From: Treponema sp.
Lineage (GTDB): Bacteria; Spirochaetota; Spirochaetia; Treponematales; Treponemataceae
Direction: 5' to 3'
Assembly: GCA_017464425.1 (NCBI GenBank)
Contig: JAFUDX010000017.1
Location: 1 to 64,000, forward strand
Length of the DNA: 64,000 bases
Shown here piece after piece: positions 30,822 to 41,007 of this stretch. The notes under the pieces are model-generated. The model searched no databases. It saw only the letters and a list, made by a program, of their open reading frames with translations, and had not been told where the DNA came from. A program made the position numbers and the translations under genes. Numbering within the stretch: the first letter of the stretch is position 1; each line of letters begins with the position of its first letter.

Positions 30822-32669
30822 TTATTCCACCGTAACACTTTTTGCTAAATTTCTTGGCTTATCGGGGTCATTTCCACGCAAAATCGAACAATAATACGCA
30901 AAAAGCTGTGCCGGAATTATTGAAAGCATGGAAGCAAGACTTGGCTCAATGTCTGGAATCGAAATCACTTCGTCACAGCAATTGTTGAACGCACCCGTTT
31001 TGTCAATCGTGATAGCCATTGTTACCGCTCCACGACTTTTGACTTCAACGATATTTGAAGCAAGTTTTTCGTAAAGCGCAGGCTCGGTCGCAATCGCCAC
31101 AACAAGCGTGTCAGAATCAACGAGCGCAATAGGCCCATGCTTTAACTCGCCTGCCGCAAACGCCTCGCAGTGCATGTAACTGACTTCTTTGAGCTTTAAG
31201 GCACTTTCGAGAGATGAAGCCGAATCAAACTGCCGCCCGATGTAGAAAATTTTTGATTTATTGAACTGACGAGACGCAAATTTTTGAATCTCGCTTTGAT
31301 TTTCAGTGATTTCTTTTGTTTTTTCTGGAATCAACGCGATTTCTGAAAGCAATTTTTTGTATTCTGATTCTGAAAGCGTGTGTCGTTCTTTGCCCAATTT
31401 TAAAGCAAGCAGATACAAGCACATGAGCTGAGTAGTGTATGCCTTTGTGGAAGCAACCGCAATTTCTGGTCCTGCCCACGTGTAGATTACTTCGTCGGCT
31501 TCGCGGCTTACGGTTGAGCCAACGCAGTTCGTGATTGCAATCACTTTTGCGCCCGCCTGTTTTGCCAAACGAAGAGCCGCCAATGTGTCAGCCGTTTCGC
31601 CCGATTGAGAAATAACGATAAAAATGTCATTTTTGTTCAAGATAGGGTTTCGGTAGCGGAATTCAGAGGCGACATCAACGCTAACGGGAATGCGTGCAAA
31701 CTTTTCAAACGCGTATTTTCCGACCACGCCCGCATGATACGCCGTGCCGCACGCGGTAATCACGATTCTGCCCGCCGTTTTCCAATCTTCGCCGAACTCT
31801 ATTTCATCAAATTGAATGTCAGAAGGAGTTTCGCCGTCAAAAACGAGGCGGGGGCGCAATGTGTCAGTAAAGGCTTTGCTCTGCTCGTGAATTTCTTTAA
31901 GCATAAAGTGAGCGTAACCGCCCTTTTCGGCACTCGACAAATCCCAGTCAACATGAGACGGCTCGCGGACAATTTTATTGCCTTCACTATCAAACAAATC
32001 AACATGGTCATTGTACAAAACCGCAAGCTCATTCTGATTGAGATAATAGACATCACGGGTATATTCAAGAACGGGAGGCACATCAGATGCAATGAAATTT
32101 TCGCCTTTGCCAAGCCCCACGATAAGCGGACTTTCTTTGCGGGCTGCAATCAAGCGGTCAGGATATTTTGTGCAGACAACGCCAAGCGCATAGCTTCCTT
32201 CAAGACGATGGAGCGTTTCAAGAACTGCCTTAAAGATTTCGCCCGTTTTTTCATAAAAATAGTTGATTAAATGCGCGATAACTTCCGTATCGGTCTGGCT
32301 TTTAAAGACAACGCCTTGATCTTGGAGCCAGGCTTTGAGTTTTGCGTAATTTTCGATGATGCCGTTATGAACGACAGCAATTGTGCCAGAAACATTCGTG
32401 TGCGGGTGAGAATTCAAATCGCTCGGCTCGCCATGAGTCGCCCAGCGCGTGTGTCCGATTCCGACCGACCCTTTGATTACTTCATCAGCAATTTTTTCTT
32501 CAAGAAATTTTATGGCACCTTTTGATTTCCGAACTAAGATTTCATCGCTCGATTCTGAAAGAACGGCAACGCCCGCAGAGTCATACCCGCGGTATTCCAG
32601 CTTTTTAAGTCCATTGATAAGAACAGGAGTCGCTTGCTTTGAGCCGACATATCCAACAATTCCACACAT
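30822..32669 (-). CDS. glmS: Glutamine--fructose-6-phosphate aminotransferase (isomerising)
   Basis: Makes glucosamine-6-phosphate, the entry point to peptidoglycan amino sugars. A 615-residue protein of normal length: the class-II glutaminase half begins MCGIVGYVG with catalytic Cys2 and contains YRGYDSAGVA, HTRWATHG and NGIIEN; two SIS domains follow (VITACGTAYHAG; SQSGETADTLAALRLAK; and STKAYTTQLM), ending in NLAKSVTVE. GAGGTGGG precedes the ATG and TGCTATAAT lies close upstream. No glmS ribozyme-like structure is visible in the short leader. Confidence 0.97.
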   Translation of the reverse strand: MCGIVGYVGSKQATPVLINGLKKLEYRGYDSAGVAVLSESSDEILVRKSKGAIKFLEEKIADEVIKGSVGIGHTRWATHGEPSDLNSHPHTNVSGTIAVVHNGIIENYAKLKAWLQDQGVVFKSQTDTEVIAHLINYFYEKTGEIFKAVLETLHRLEGSYALGVVCTKYPDRLIAARKESPLIVGLGKGENFIASDVPPVLEYTRDVYYLNQNELAVLYNDHVDLFDSEGNKIVREPSHVDWDLSSAEKGGYAHFMLKEIHEQSKAFTDTLRPRLVFDGETPSDIQFDEIEFGEDWKTAGRIVITACGTAYHAGVVGKYAFEKFARIPVSVDVASEFRYRNPILNKNDIFIVISQSGETADTLAALRLAKQAGAKVIAITNCVGSTVSREADEVIYTWAGPEIAVASTKAYTTQLMCLYLLALKLGKERHTLSESEYKKLLSEIALIPEKTKEITENQSEIQKFASRQFNKSKIFYIGRQFDSASSLESALKLKEVSYMHCEAFAAGELKHGPIALVDSDTLVVAIATEPALYEKLASNIVEVKSRGAVTMAITIDKTGAFNNCCDEVISIPDIEPSLASMLSIIPAQLFAYYCSILRGNDPDKPRNLAKSVTVE

Positions 32670-32712
32670 ATTCCCACCTCAAAAATTTGTATAATTATAG
32701 CACCTTACTGAA

Positions 32713-32748
32713 CAAAAAAAAAGATACCCATGCAAAAATGCATGGGTA
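32713..32748 (-). terminator. Terminator after the HD-GYP-like gene
   Basis: Minus-strand TACCCATGCA pairs perfectly with TGCATGGGTA around four Ts and is followed by a nine-T run. Confidence 0.9.
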
Positions 32749-32794
32749 CGTAACTTTTATTATACGCTCCGTTTTTTAACTTTGCGCTTATATG

Positions 32795-34285
32795 TTACAG
32801 AATTGCATCCAAAACTTTTACGACATCAACATCATAGAGTTCTGGCTTAGCAAGAAGTTCTTCAATAGCAGTCTCTTTATCCATAATCTGCTTGTAGTTT
32901 CGTCGGCTGATAAGCGAGTTGTAGCTTTCTGCGACATGGATAAGACGAGCAATCTGCGGAATATCATCGCCTGACAATCCGTGATAGCCGCTTCCGTCTG
33001 TATTTTCGTGGTGATATTTTGCAGCCTCTTCAAAAATCTGCCAGTATTTGCGCGGAACGAATCCAAGATACTGCTCATACTGATTCACATGGTCACGAAG
33101 TTGTGTTCGCTGCTCATCGTCAAGATTTTCGGCTTCAAGCAATTCCTCTGGAACGGCAAGGAAACCTGCATCGTAGACCATAGCCGCCGCAAAGTAAATC
33201 ATTGAAGAATTCTGATTGAGACCAAGCTGCATTGCAAGTTTGTATACCAATTCAGAAACATTCTTTGAATTGTTCTTTCGCTTTGTATATGCATCGATTT
33301 CGCTACCAAGTTTTTCGCAATCGATGACGAGCTGTTTGACTTCTGCCTTTTCGTCATCGCTCATTTCTGGAGCAGGAAGCGCATCCACACCCCAACGAGA
33401 ACTTCCGGCAGATTTTAAGCCCATTCCGTTCAAATCGGTAACGCCGCCAAGAAGAAGCTGATTGTTTGTCTGCTGCATGCCGGCGATAAGTTTGAGCGTT
33501 GAATCAAGCTGAACGGCCTGCTGTGCAGAAGCGCGTGCAGAAGCTCTCATTCCCAAGAATACAAGAATAAAAACGATGACAAAGATGATTGCCGCACCAA
33601 TCGCAATAATCCACAAGGTTTTGTTTGAACGCTTGTCCATTTTGTCGAGCGTGGTGGTCATGGTAGTAGAGACATTCTGCATTGATTCCGTCATCTTGTC
33701 AGAAATTGAAGTGACCATTGACTCAGTGTTTGCATTCATTTTGTCTGAAAGAGTCTCAAGCATCTGTTTGTTGCTTTCTTGTGTGCTTGCGGTAAGGCTT
33801 TCGACCATTTCCTGCTGCTGAGCCTGCTGTTTTGCGGAAATATCCTGCATCATCTCGCGGTTTTTAGCGTCTCGCGCGGCATCTTTTATGTCTGCCTGCA
33901 TCTGCTGAATGATTTTGATGTTCTTTTGAACCTGCGGGTCATCACCGATTTTTGGATACTGCTGAACACGCATCAACACATCTTCAAAATCCTTGAAATT
34001 CTTGGTGTTTGCCATTTGCTCCAAGAATTTTCGATAAATCTGCTGAGCAAGCAAATAAACACGACCCGGAACTTCATCCTTTTCGGGAGACAGAGCCAAT
34101 GCTGAATTGACAAAATTATATGCCTCTTTGTATTGCATATTCGCATAGCAATCATCAGCTTTTGAGAGGCGGTCGTTTATCAACTTTTCGGTGGCAGCTG
34201 ATTGGGCAAAAATAAGACCTGCTGTAAGAAAACAGAGGAGAACAACAAGAAAACTTTTTTTACTAATGTTTTTATTTTGTAACAT
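32795..34285 (-). CDS. Membrane protein with degenerate HD-GYP domain
   Basis: A 496-residue protein: signal peptide (LVVLLCFLTAGLIFAQ), a periplasmic part with one or two TPR-like hairpins (ADDCYANMQYKEAYNFVNSALAL) and a glutamine-rich coiled coil, one membrane helix (about 225-248, LWIIAIGAAIIFVIVFILVFLG) and a cytoplasmic HD-GYP-type domain (about 315-496). The metal HD is lost: the motif reads AMVYDAGFLAVP (33161-33183), Tyr replacing His. The second motif reads YHHENTDGSGYHG, with GYH for GYP. It may therefore bind c-di-GMP without cleaving it. The start at 34285 (GGAGTTGGAA upstream) overlaps the previous gene by 14 bases. Confidence 0.8.
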   Translation of the reverse strand: MLQNKNISKKSFLVVLLCFLTAGLIFAQSAATEKLINDRLSKADDCYANMQYKEAYNFVNSALALSPEKDEVPGRVYLLAQQIYRKFLEQMANTKNFKDFEDVLMRVQQYPKIGDDPQVQKNIKIIQQMQADIKDAARDAKNREMMQDISAKQQAQQQEMVESLTASTQESNKQMLETLSDKMNANTESMVTSISDKMTESMQNVSTTMTTTLDKMDKRSNKTLWIIAIGAAIIFVIVFILVFLGMRASARASAQQAVQLDSTLKLIAGMQQTNNQLLLGGVTDLNGMGLKSAGSSRWGVDALPAPEMSDDEKAEVKQLVIDCEKLGSEIDAYTKRKNNSKNVSELVYKLAMQLGLNQNSSMIYFAAAMVYDAGFLAVPEELLEAENLDDEQRTQLRDHVNQYEQYLGFVPRKYWQIFEEAAKYHHENTDGSGYHGLSGDDIPQIARLIHVAESYNSLISRRNYKQIMDKETAIEELLAKPELYDVDVVKVLDAIL

Positions 34286-35459
34286 TTCCAACTCCAAGTG
34301 CAAATGTGATTTTGGTGCGATTTTCTATGCCTTCTTCCTTCATAAGAAGAAGATCCTGCAATCCAAGCTCAACTCCGAATTTTGTTTTATCATTGACTGC
34401 GACAGGAAGCAAAAGCGATGCTCCGAATTCTGTGGCAAATTTTATGTCGTCATAGAAGAAGTGACCCGCATCATAATCTGCAAAAAGCCTAAATTGTGAC
34501 TCGCCAAATGTAATATTATCAAGCGCGAGGCCAACAACAGGCGACACGAATGCTTTCGTAGAATTGGTGATGTCACGGTCGTTTGATGCCAATGCATGGG
34601 CAGAAATACCGGCACGGATAAACAAGTGCTTGCTCAAATCGGCAAACGCGAGTTCTGGAACAAGCCGAGCAGAGAAGAAGAATTCCTGCGGCTTTTCAAA
34701 ATCTTTATTTTCATCTTGCTTTTTCTTAGTAGCGGCGGAATCCCCACCTTCCGCAATTAATGTGACAATATTTGCATCCGCAAAAAGGTCTGCGCCGATA
34801 ACAAAGCGTTCCGTAGGATGGAAAATATTTGCGCCAACCGCAAGGCCGTATTTTAAGCTTGAATAGTCTGGGTCAGTGATTTTTTGATACACGAGATCAG
34901 CCAATCCAAGCTTAACCGTCCAAATATTTGAAGAAAACGAAGACTGCTGTTCGTTTACATAGACTTCCTGGCCAGAAGCCGTGTTGACGACCTGATAGTT
35001 GCCACGACTTGCCAAAGCCTGCTTGGATTTTGCATTTCGGGCGGCGATTCGCTCCTGCTCAAGCCGTTTGCGGTTTTCGGCAGCCTGATTTGCGGCTTCT
35101 TGGTTTAAGATAGCCTTGTCGATATATGAATACAGCTCAACGGCATCAAAATTTTCGATATTGTTGTCGATGACAGCAAGCGATGTCTGACGCGCCATCT
35201 CCAGATTATCTGTGATGATAAGCTGACGGGTTTTTTTGAGTGTGTAGTTTTCTATCAACGGATAATTTTCTGAAGAGCGATTTTCTGCCAAAATGTTAGA
35301 AATTGCCTCTGAATTTTTTCCAGCAATTGCCATATCAATCTTCTTGAAAATTTCACCCACATCGTCGGATGATTGTGCGAAAATTGAAAAAGCACAAACG
35401 ACACTGATTAAAAGTGCCAGTATTCTACGGGATTTTGATTTTTGGTTCACGATAAGCAT
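34272..35459 (-). CDS. Exported protein with helical N-terminal part and predicted outer-membrane barrel
   Basis: A 395-residue protein with a signal peptide (ILALLISVVCAFSIFAQ). Residues about 30-155 are helical and charged, with a lysine/arginine/glutamate coiled coil (AAENRKRLEQERIAARNAKS). The C-terminal 230 residues alternate polar and hydrophobic in short strands (WTVKLGLADLVYQ, YGLAVGANIFHP, FVIGADLFADANIV, FGVELGLQDLLL), as in small outer-membrane barrels. I do not recognise the family. It is translated with the HD-GYP-like protein (14-base overlap), so the two may span the envelope together. Confidence 0.7.
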   Translation of the reverse strand: MLIVNQKSKSRRILALLISVVCAFSIFAQSSDDVGEIFKKIDMAIAGKNSEAISNILAENRSSENYPLIENYTLKKTRQLIITDNLEMARQTSLAVIDNNIENFDAVELYSYIDKAILNQEAANQAAENRKRLEQERIAARNAKSKQALASRGNYQVVNTASGQEVYVNEQQSSFSSNIWTVKLGLADLVYQKITDPDYSSLKYGLAVGANIFHPTERFVIGADLFADANIVTLIAEGGDSAATKKKQDENKDFEKPQEFFFSARLVPELAFADLSKHLFIRAGISAHALASNDRDITNSTKAFVSPVVGLALDNITFGESQFRLFADYDAGHFFYDDIKFATEFGASLLLPVAVNDKTKFGVELGLQDLLLMKEEGIENRTKITFALGVGNVTK

Positions 35460-35480
35460 CCTCTCATTACAGATAGTTCC

Positions 35481-35509
35481 ATTGTATCAGACAAAAAATG
35501 ATTTCGCAA
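35481..35509 (-). promoter_or_regulatory. Promoter of the barrel/HD-GYP operon
   Basis: Minus-strand TTGCGA (35504-35509), exactly 17 bases, TG-A-TACAAT (hexamer 35481-35486), then a leader of about 20 bases with GAGAGG. Confidence 0.7.
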
Positions 35510-35600
35510 CTCAATATTGATTACACACATTTAAAGTTTCGGTTATTTTTCTTATAAATTCACAAAAATAGAAATTTTAGAGATTATTTTTTAAAAGATA

Positions 35601-35609
35601 TGGTACAAT
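35601..35609 (+). promoter_or_regulatory. Extended -10 of the MATE gene
   Basis: TG-G-TACAAT followed by six bases (CAAGCC) and the ATG at 35616. Confidence 0.6.
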
Positions 35610-35615
35610 CAAGCC

Positions 35616-37043
35616 ATGCAAAACCAAAATTCTGATGAAAAAAATTCTTCCTTAGAGCATATGCTTACAGAGCCAGTCGGTTCTCTCATTTTAAAGAATG
35701 CAATTCCCACTATCATCACCATGATGGTCACGGCAATTTACAACACCGCAGACACATTCTTCGTCTCCAAACTCGGCACTTCGGCAAGCGGGGCGGTCGG
35801 TGTCATCTTTTCGCTTATGTTTTTGATGCAGGCCTGTGCGTTCACCATCGGCATGGGAAGCGGAAGCATTACGAGCCGGGCGTTGGGTGCCCAAGATTTT
35901 AAAAAGGCACATATGTTCTGCTCCACAGCAATTTTTACCGCATTTTTTATCGGAGTGCTTTTTACGATTTTCGGGAATATTTTTAGGGAATCGCTTGTCG
36001 TCCATCTCGGCTCCACTCCCACCATTCTCCCTTATGCGCTTGATTATTCACGATATATTTTGTTCGGTGCGCCATTCATCATCACCTCGTTCGCAATGAA
36101 CAACCTGCTTCGCTTTCAGGGGCGGGCAGCAGTCTCAATGATTGGCATGATTTCTGGTGGCATTTTGAACATGTTTCTGGACCCGCTTTTTATCTTCGTC
36201 TTCGATTTAGGAATTTCTGGTGCGGCGATAGCGACATTAATCAGCCAAATTGTCAGCTTTTCGATTCTGCTTTCAATGTTCATCAGAAAAAAATCACTCG
36301 CTGAACTTTCACCAGTGCATGTTTCAAAAAAAATCCGAACATACACCGATATTATAACTTCTGGACTTCCGTCATTTTTTAGGCAGGGAATGGGCGCACT
36401 TTCAGGAATTTTTCTGAACAAACAGGCGGCAAAATACGGGGCAATAACGGTTTCTCTCGCGGCAACATCTCTTCTTGCGGCAGATTCTGCCGTGGCAGGA
36501 ATGGCGATAACTAATCGCGTTGACAAATTGCTTCTTTCGATTGCAATTGGACTTGGGCAAGGCTTTCAACCAGTCTGCGGAATTAATTATGGTGCAGGAA
36601 AAATCGGCAGGGTTAAAGAAGCGTACGCATTTTTGGTAAAACTGAGCGGTATGATTATGACGATTGCGAGTATTTTGGTCTTTATCTTTGCTCCAGAAAT
36701 TGTGCGTGCCTTCCGTGATGATGAAGCCGTCGTTGCAGTGGGTGCGCTTGCCTTACGATTGCAGGCATGCGTGATGCCGTTTCATTCGCTGATTTTTGGA
36801 ACGAATATGCTTTTACAAACTGCGGGTGAAAAAAAGAGCGCGACATTTTTATCTTCAATGCGGCAGGGATTGTTTTTTATTCCGTGTATTTTTGTTCTTC
36901 CCCATATCGTGCAGTTTTTTGGGGCAGAACCGATTCTTGGCATTCAGATGACACAGATGCTGTGCGATTTGCTTGCAGCAATCTGTGCCATCCCGTTTAC
37001 CGTACGATTTTTTAAGAAGTTATCGACTCTCGCTGAAAGTTAG
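35616..37043 (+). CDS. MATE family efflux transporter
   Basis: A 475-residue, 12-helix inner-membrane exporter that should use a sodium or proton gradient to expel cationic drugs or metabolites. MATE landmarks: [36 protein letters not shown] at the N-terminus, [15 protein letters not shown] in the loop after helix 3, and the second-half repeat with [22 protein letters not shown]. The length is standard. No regulator gene lies nearby. No ribosome-binding site is present; the promoter hexamer is six bases from the ATG. It overlaps the thrS stop by four bases. Confidence 0.92.
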   Translation: MQNQNSDEKNSSLEHMLTEPVGSLILKNAIPTIITMMVTAIYNTADTFFVSKLGTSASGAVGVIFSLMFLMQACAFTIGMGSGSITSRALGAQDFKKAHMFCSTAIFTAFFIGVLFTIFGNIFRESLVVHLGSTPTILPYALDYSRYILFGAPFIITSFAMNNLLRFQGRAAVSMIGMISGGILNMFLDPLFIFVFDLGISGAAIATLISQIVSFSILLSMFIRKKSLAELSPVHVSKKIRTYTDIITSGLPSFFRQGMGALSGIFLNKQAAKYGAITVSLAATSLLAADSAVAGMAITNRVDKLLLSIAIGLGQGFQPVCGINYGAGKIGRVKEAYAFLVKLSGMIMTIASILVFIFAPEIVRAFRDDEAVVAVGALALRLQACVMPFHSLIFGTNMLLQTAGEKKSATFLSSMRQGLFFIPCIFVLPHIVQFFGAEPILGIQMTQMLCDLLAAICAIPFTVRFFKKLSTLAES

Positions 37044-38797
37044 ACTCCCACAAAGTGTGTGTTCACCTTATCTTGCACATAGCCGATGAATTCTTCGAGT
37101 TTCATCGTTTTCTGCTCTAAGCCGCTTGACTGGCGGAATCGCACGGAAACGGTTCGGTCTTTCTTTTCGTTTTCGCCCACAATCAAGATGTACGGTGTCT
37201 TGTGCTCTTTTGTGATTACTTTGATTTTTGAGCGCATGTTGTCCGTTGAGAGATACGCGTTTGAGCGAATATCGGCAGCAAGGAGCGCGTCGTTTACTTC
37301 TTTTGCATAGTCATCAAAATCGTTGGTGACGGGAACGACTGCCGCCTGCTCAAAGGCAAGCCAAGTCGGGAACGCGCCTGCAAAGTTTTCAATCAAGATG
37401 CCCAAGAAACGCTCGAAACTTCCGAGAATCGCGCGGTGAAGCATGACAGGGTGATGCTTCTGGTTGTCCGCGCCGATGTAAGTTGCGTCAAGTCGCTCGG
37501 CACTCGGAAGCTGGAAGTCAGCCTGAATCGTGCCGCACTGCCATTCACGACCGAGACAATCGTAGAGTTTGAATTCAAGTTTTGGACCGTAGAACGCGCC
37601 TTCGCCCGGCTGAATCTCGTATTCCAAGCCAGCCTCGTGGCATGCGTCGGCGAGAGCCTTTTCTGCGCGCTCCCAAGTCGCCAAGTCGCCCACATGGTCT
37701 TCTGGCATGGTTGAGAATTTAACGACCAAATCATCAAAGCCGAAATCATGGTAGACTGCTTTGAGCAATTTGCAGAATTTCGCGACTTCGCCCGCGACCT
37801 GCTCTTCGGTACAGAGAATGTGCGCATCGTCCTGAACGAATCCACGAACACGCATAACGCCGTGCAAAGTTCCGCTCGCCTCGTTTCGCACATCGTGACC
37901 GAACTCAGCCAATCGAAGCGGCAAATCTTTATAAGAACGCTGTCGGCTCTTGAAAATCTCCAATGCGCCAGGGCAGTTCATCGGCTTGATTGCGAACAAT
38001 CGCTTTTCTGATTCCGTGATGAACATGTTCTTCTGATAATGTCCCCAGTGACCGCTTCGCTCCCAAAGCGTGCGCGGCATGATTGCGGGCGTGTTGACTT
38101 CCTGATAGCCGTCGCGGCGAACCATTTTGCGCATGTAGTCCTGCATGGTCGTGTAAATCGTCCAGCCGTTCGGATGCCAGTAAACCTGACCGGGGTTCTC
38201 TGGGTCAACATGGAACAAGTCCATTTCAGTGCCGAGTTTTCGGTGGTCGCGCTTTTCAGCCTCAGCGAGCATGGTGAGATAATCTTTTAAATCATTCGGC
38301 TTTGCAAAGCAGAGCGCGTACACACGGGTGAGCATGGGGCGGTTTGAGTCGCCGCGCCAGTACGCTCCCGCGATTTTGTCGAGCTTGAACGCCTGTGCAT
38401 TGATTTCTTTAGTAGTCGCGACATGCGGACCTCGGCACAAGTCAAGGTAGCCGTCCTGCTCGTAGGTTGAGATAATTTCGCCCTCTGGCAAGTCCTTAAT
38501 CAGCTCGATTTTGTACGGCTCGTCAGCGAAAAGTTTGAGCGCTTCTTCTTTGGAAACTTCTTTTCGCACAAATTCCGCGCCCGTTGCGAGAATCTTTCGC
38601 ATTTCCTTTTCGACGGCGGGGAAATCTTCTTCGGTCAGTTTGGTAGTGGCGGTGGAAAAATCAAAGTCATAATAAAATCCGTTGTCGATAGCCGGGCCGA
38701 TTGCAATCTTGGTTCCCGGAAACAAATGCTTGACGGCTTCTGCCATAACATGTGCGCACGAGTGACGCACGACTTGAAGTTTTTGCTCAACTGCCAT
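37040..38797 (-). CDS. thrS: Threonine-tRNA ligase, form without TGS domain
   Basis: Charges tRNA-Thr and edits mischarged Ser. At 585 residues it lacks the N-terminal TGS (N1) domain of the usual 640-residue enzyme and begins directly with the editing domain ([19 protein letters not shown]; HxxxH). The class-II core has [35 protein letters not shown] with the zinc-ligand Cys, [16 protein letters not shown] and [19 protein letters not shown]. The anticodon-binding domain closes the protein ([16 protein letters not shown]). AAGGAAG precedes the ATG. Short ThrRS forms of this kind occur in spirochetes. Confidence 0.95.
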   Translation of the reverse strand: MAVEQKLQVVRHSCAHVMAEAVKHLFPGTKIAIGPAIDNGFYYDFDFSTATTKLTEEDFPAVEKEMRKILATGAEFVRKEVSKEEALKLFADEPYKIELIKDLPEGEIISTYEQDGYLDLCRGPHVATTKEINAQAFKLDKIAGAYWRGDSNRPMLTRVYALCFAKPNDLKDYLTMLAEAEKRDHRKLGTEMDLFHVDPENPGQVYWHPNGWTIYTTMQDYMRKMVRRDGYQEVNTPAIMPRTLWERSGHWGHYQKNMFITESEKRLFAIKPMNCPGALEIFKSRQRSYKDLPLRLAEFGHDVRNEASGTLHGVMRVRGFVQDDAHILCTEEQVAGEVAKFCKLLKAVYHDFGFDDLVVKFSTMPEDHVGDLATWERAEKALADACHEAGLEYEIQPGEGAFYGPKLEFKLYDCLGREWQCGTIQADFQLPSAERLDATYIGADNQKHHPVMLHRAILGSFERFLGILIENFAGAFPTWLAFEQAAVVPVTNDFDDYAKEVNDALLAADIRSNAYLSTDNMRSKIKVITKEHKTPYILIVGENEKKDRTVSVRFRQSSGLEQKTMKLEEFIGYVQDKVNTHFVGV

Positions 38798-38882
38798 TTC
38801 GTTGCTTCCTTATTTATGAGAAATTATCTTAATAGGATAGCGATTTACTTAAAAAAATACAATTGCTAATTTCGTGCAGAAA

Positions 38883-39362
38883 TTATTTTAGTTTTTCTGC
38901 AAATGCTTTTATTTTTTCAAGTGCGGCTTCGGGTGATTTTGCCGGATTTTTGAACGCAACTGTTTCGCCAAGCGTTGCATTTTTGAGTTTTGCGGCAATG
39001 ACATCAAATGTTTTTCCCACATTGTCTCCGCCCGCAGAAGCGAATGCGGCAACCTTCTTTCCCGCAAAATTAAGATTCGCAAGGAGCGTGTTGAGCGGAG
39101 CCGCAGGTCGGCTTGCCCACACAGGTGTGCCAAGCACAATCTGTTCGTACGGGCTGAGCGTTTCGGGAAGTGCTTTTAATTCTGGGCAAGAATTTGAAAT
39201 AACATCTTTTCCGCCGTGGAAAAACTTTGCCAAGCCCTTTTTGGGATATTCTTTTACCGTTTCCAAGCGGAAGATGTCTGCACTGAGTTCCTTTGCGAGC
39301 GCATGTGCCACAAAATCAACATTTCCTTCAAGTGAATAATAGATAACAAGCGTTTTTGCCAT
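38883..39362 (-). CDS. Flavodoxin-like protein
   Basis: A 159-residue FMN-binding fold. The phosphate-binding loop is KTLVIYYSLEGNVDFVAHAL (residues 3-22), with YSLEGN in place of the usual S/T-x-T-G-N. LGTPVWASRPAAPLNTLLA (about 77-95) matches the flavin-stacking loop, and AAFASAGGDN a further contact. It may be an electron carrier or a small FMN oxidoreductase; with nifJ in the same window an electron-carrier role is possible but unproven. Start at 39362 (MAKTLVIYY) chosen for its GAGGAG site; an upstream frame adds 14 unrelated residues. Confidence 0.85.
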   Translation of the reverse strand: MAKTLVIYYSLEGNVDFVAHALAKELSADIFRLETVKEYPKKGLAKFFHGGKDVISNSCPELKALPETLSPYEQIVLGTPVWASRPAAPLNTLLANLNFAGKKVAAFASAGGDNVGKTFDVIAAKLKNATLGETVAFKNPAKSPEAALEKIKAFAEKLK

Positions 39363-39494
39363 AATGGTCTCCTCAGTCGTGTGATTCTGAATTAAGTTTA
39401 ACACAATTTAATTTGATACGCTAGAGTTTTTTGAGATTTTTTTCATTTTTTGCTGAATTTATTCGTCATTTTAAATGAGATTTTCTTCATTTCG

Positions 39495-39522
39495 TTGCTA
39501 AAAAGCTTTTTTTTTGTATAGT
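39495..39522 (+). promoter_or_regulatory. Promoter of the InlB-repeat lipoprotein, with a T9 tract in the spacer
   Basis: TTGCTA (39495-39500), a 16-base spacer containing nine Ts (39507-39515), TATAGT (39517-39522), then AAGGAG ahead of the ATG at 39556. Confidence 0.55.
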
Positions 39523-39555
39523 GATTAAAATTCATACATAAGGAGATGTATCACA

Positions 39556-40890
39556 ATGAAAAAAATTCTGTGCTTTTTTACGGCTCTTTTCTCGTTCGTC
39601 TTGATGACGAATTTTGTTTCCTGCTCGGATGATTCCGCTAACGAATCCCCTGCAGAAAAAATCACGGTCACCTATGACTTGAATTACGATGGTGCTCCCG
39701 CAGCAACGGTTATTCAGCAAGAAAAAAACAAGTCATTTACCCTTCAGGCATTTGAACGCACTGATTATCGTTTGATTGGATGGGCGGACACAAGTGATGC
39801 AACGGAAATCAAATATCAATCAGGCGCACGCCTTACTTTAAGTGAAGACCACACATTTTATGCGCTGTGGGCTGATGCAGATTCTGTCGTAACGCTCACG
39901 CTGAATTCAAACACAGCATCCGCAACAGAAACAAAGTATTATGTTCCCAAGAACACGACATATGCAATTCCTGCAAACACAGCAAAACGCGACGGCTCTG
40001 TTTTTATAGGCTGGGCAACAAGCGCAACGGCGACAACTGCGACATATTCTGACGGAGAAGCAATCACGCTCACCGCTGATAAAACGCTCTATGCGGTATG
40101 GGTTTCAAAAGACAACGCAAATCTCGTAACGATTACCTATCATTCAAATGATGGCACAAACAAAAGCTATGTTCAGTACATCTTGCTCGGCGGTTCTTCT
40201 TCTTTGAGCAGCGTGTATCACAAACTCACGCCGAATGAATTCACGCGCGATGGCTATATAATGGAAGGCTGGGCAAAAACGGCTGATGCCACAGAAGCCG
40301 CCTACGATGACGGAGAGAGTGTTTCCAATTTGCTTTTTATTACTGGTTCTTTAAGCAATCCGCAATTAGTAAAAAATGTTGATTTCTACGCAGTGTGGCT
40401 CGACAACACAAAACTGATTATCACCTACACGCGCAATTATTCAAGTTCCGACACAGAATCGTTCGTCAAAGAGATTTCAGTAACGGACAATAAGGCGACC
40501 TACACCATCGAAGAATGTCCATTCGAGCCAGAAACAGAAGGAAAAGTCTTTGCATGCTGGCAAAAAGACAAATATCCTGGCGAAACGATTGAATTTGAAA
40601 GCGAAACTGTACGAAAAATCACCTACAAAGCAGTGTGGATTTCAAAGACAGGTTCGTTCTCAGAAAAACTCACCTATTACAAGGACGGCTCTAGTGGAGA
40701 AAAATTCGAACAGTATTACAACTGGAGTTCTCAAAATGAATTGGCGATAAAAGATTGTCCATGGACTGTTGAGGGTGCAGAATTTGTTGGCTGGGCAAAA
40801 TATTCTTCGGATAAAACACCTTCGTATCAGCCAAACGAGCGAATCAACACATTTGATGCGCCGAGTAGTTTATATGCACTTTGGCAGTAA
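39556..40890 (+). CDS. InlB B-repeat (Listeria-Bacteroides repeat) lipoprotein
   Basis: A 444-residue surface lipoprotein (signal peptide ending NFVSC, Cys23). Almost all of the mature protein is five B-repeat-like units, each with a GW core followed by a Y.DGE-type turn and ending in YAVW or YALW: YRLIGWADTSDAT, FIGWATSATATTATYSDGE, MEGWAKTADATEAAYDDGE, FACWQKDKYPGE and FVGWAKYSSDKTPSY. Such beta-grasp repeats serve in adhesion and host-receptor binding in other bacteria. AAGGAG precedes the ATG. A terminator follows directly, so it is monocistronic. It resembles the pair at 51-55 kb. Confidence 0.9.
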   Translation: MKKILCFFTALFSFVLMTNFVSCSDDSANESPAEKITVTYDLNYDGAPAATVIQQEKNKSFTLQAFERTDYRLIGWADTSDATEIKYQSGARLTLSEDHTFYALWADADSVVTLTLNSNTASATETKYYVPKNTTYAIPANTAKRDGSVFIGWATSATATTATYSDGEAITLTADKTLYAVWVSKDNANLVTITYHSNDGTNKSYVQYILLGGSSSLSSVYHKLTPNEFTRDGYIMEGWAKTADATEAAYDDGESVSNLLFITGSLSNPQLVKNVDFYAVWLDNTKLIITYTRNYSSSDTESFVKEISVTDNKATYTIEECPFEPETEGKVFACWQKDKYPGETIEFESETVRKITYKAVWISKTGSFSEKLTYYKDGSSGEKFEQYYNWSSQNELAIKDCPWTVEGAEFVGWAKYSSDKTPSYQPNERINTFDAPSSLYALWQ

Positions 40891-40907
40891 GAATTCTGCC
40901 AAACTTC

Positions 40908-40949
40908 AAAATCCGTGCTGTATCATCGCATACGGCACGGATTTTTTTT
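40908..40949 (+). terminator. Terminator after the InlB-repeat lipoprotein
   Basis: AAATCCGTGC pairs perfectly with GCACGGATTT, loop of 16 bases, then a T run continuing the stem. Confidence 0.9.
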
Positions 40950-41007
40950 CTCCACAGAACCGTGCGATTGTGATAGAATAAACGGGAACAATTCCATGGA
41001 GAATACT

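Noticed and set aside
31605-32270. A 221-codon plus-strand frame opposite glmS
   Set aside because: Antisense to a fully conserved enzyme; composition is that of a codon shadow and there is no start signal.
32670-32700. glmS ribozyme
   Set aside because: The leader of this glmS is only a few tens of bases from the promoter hexamer, far too short for the ribozyme.
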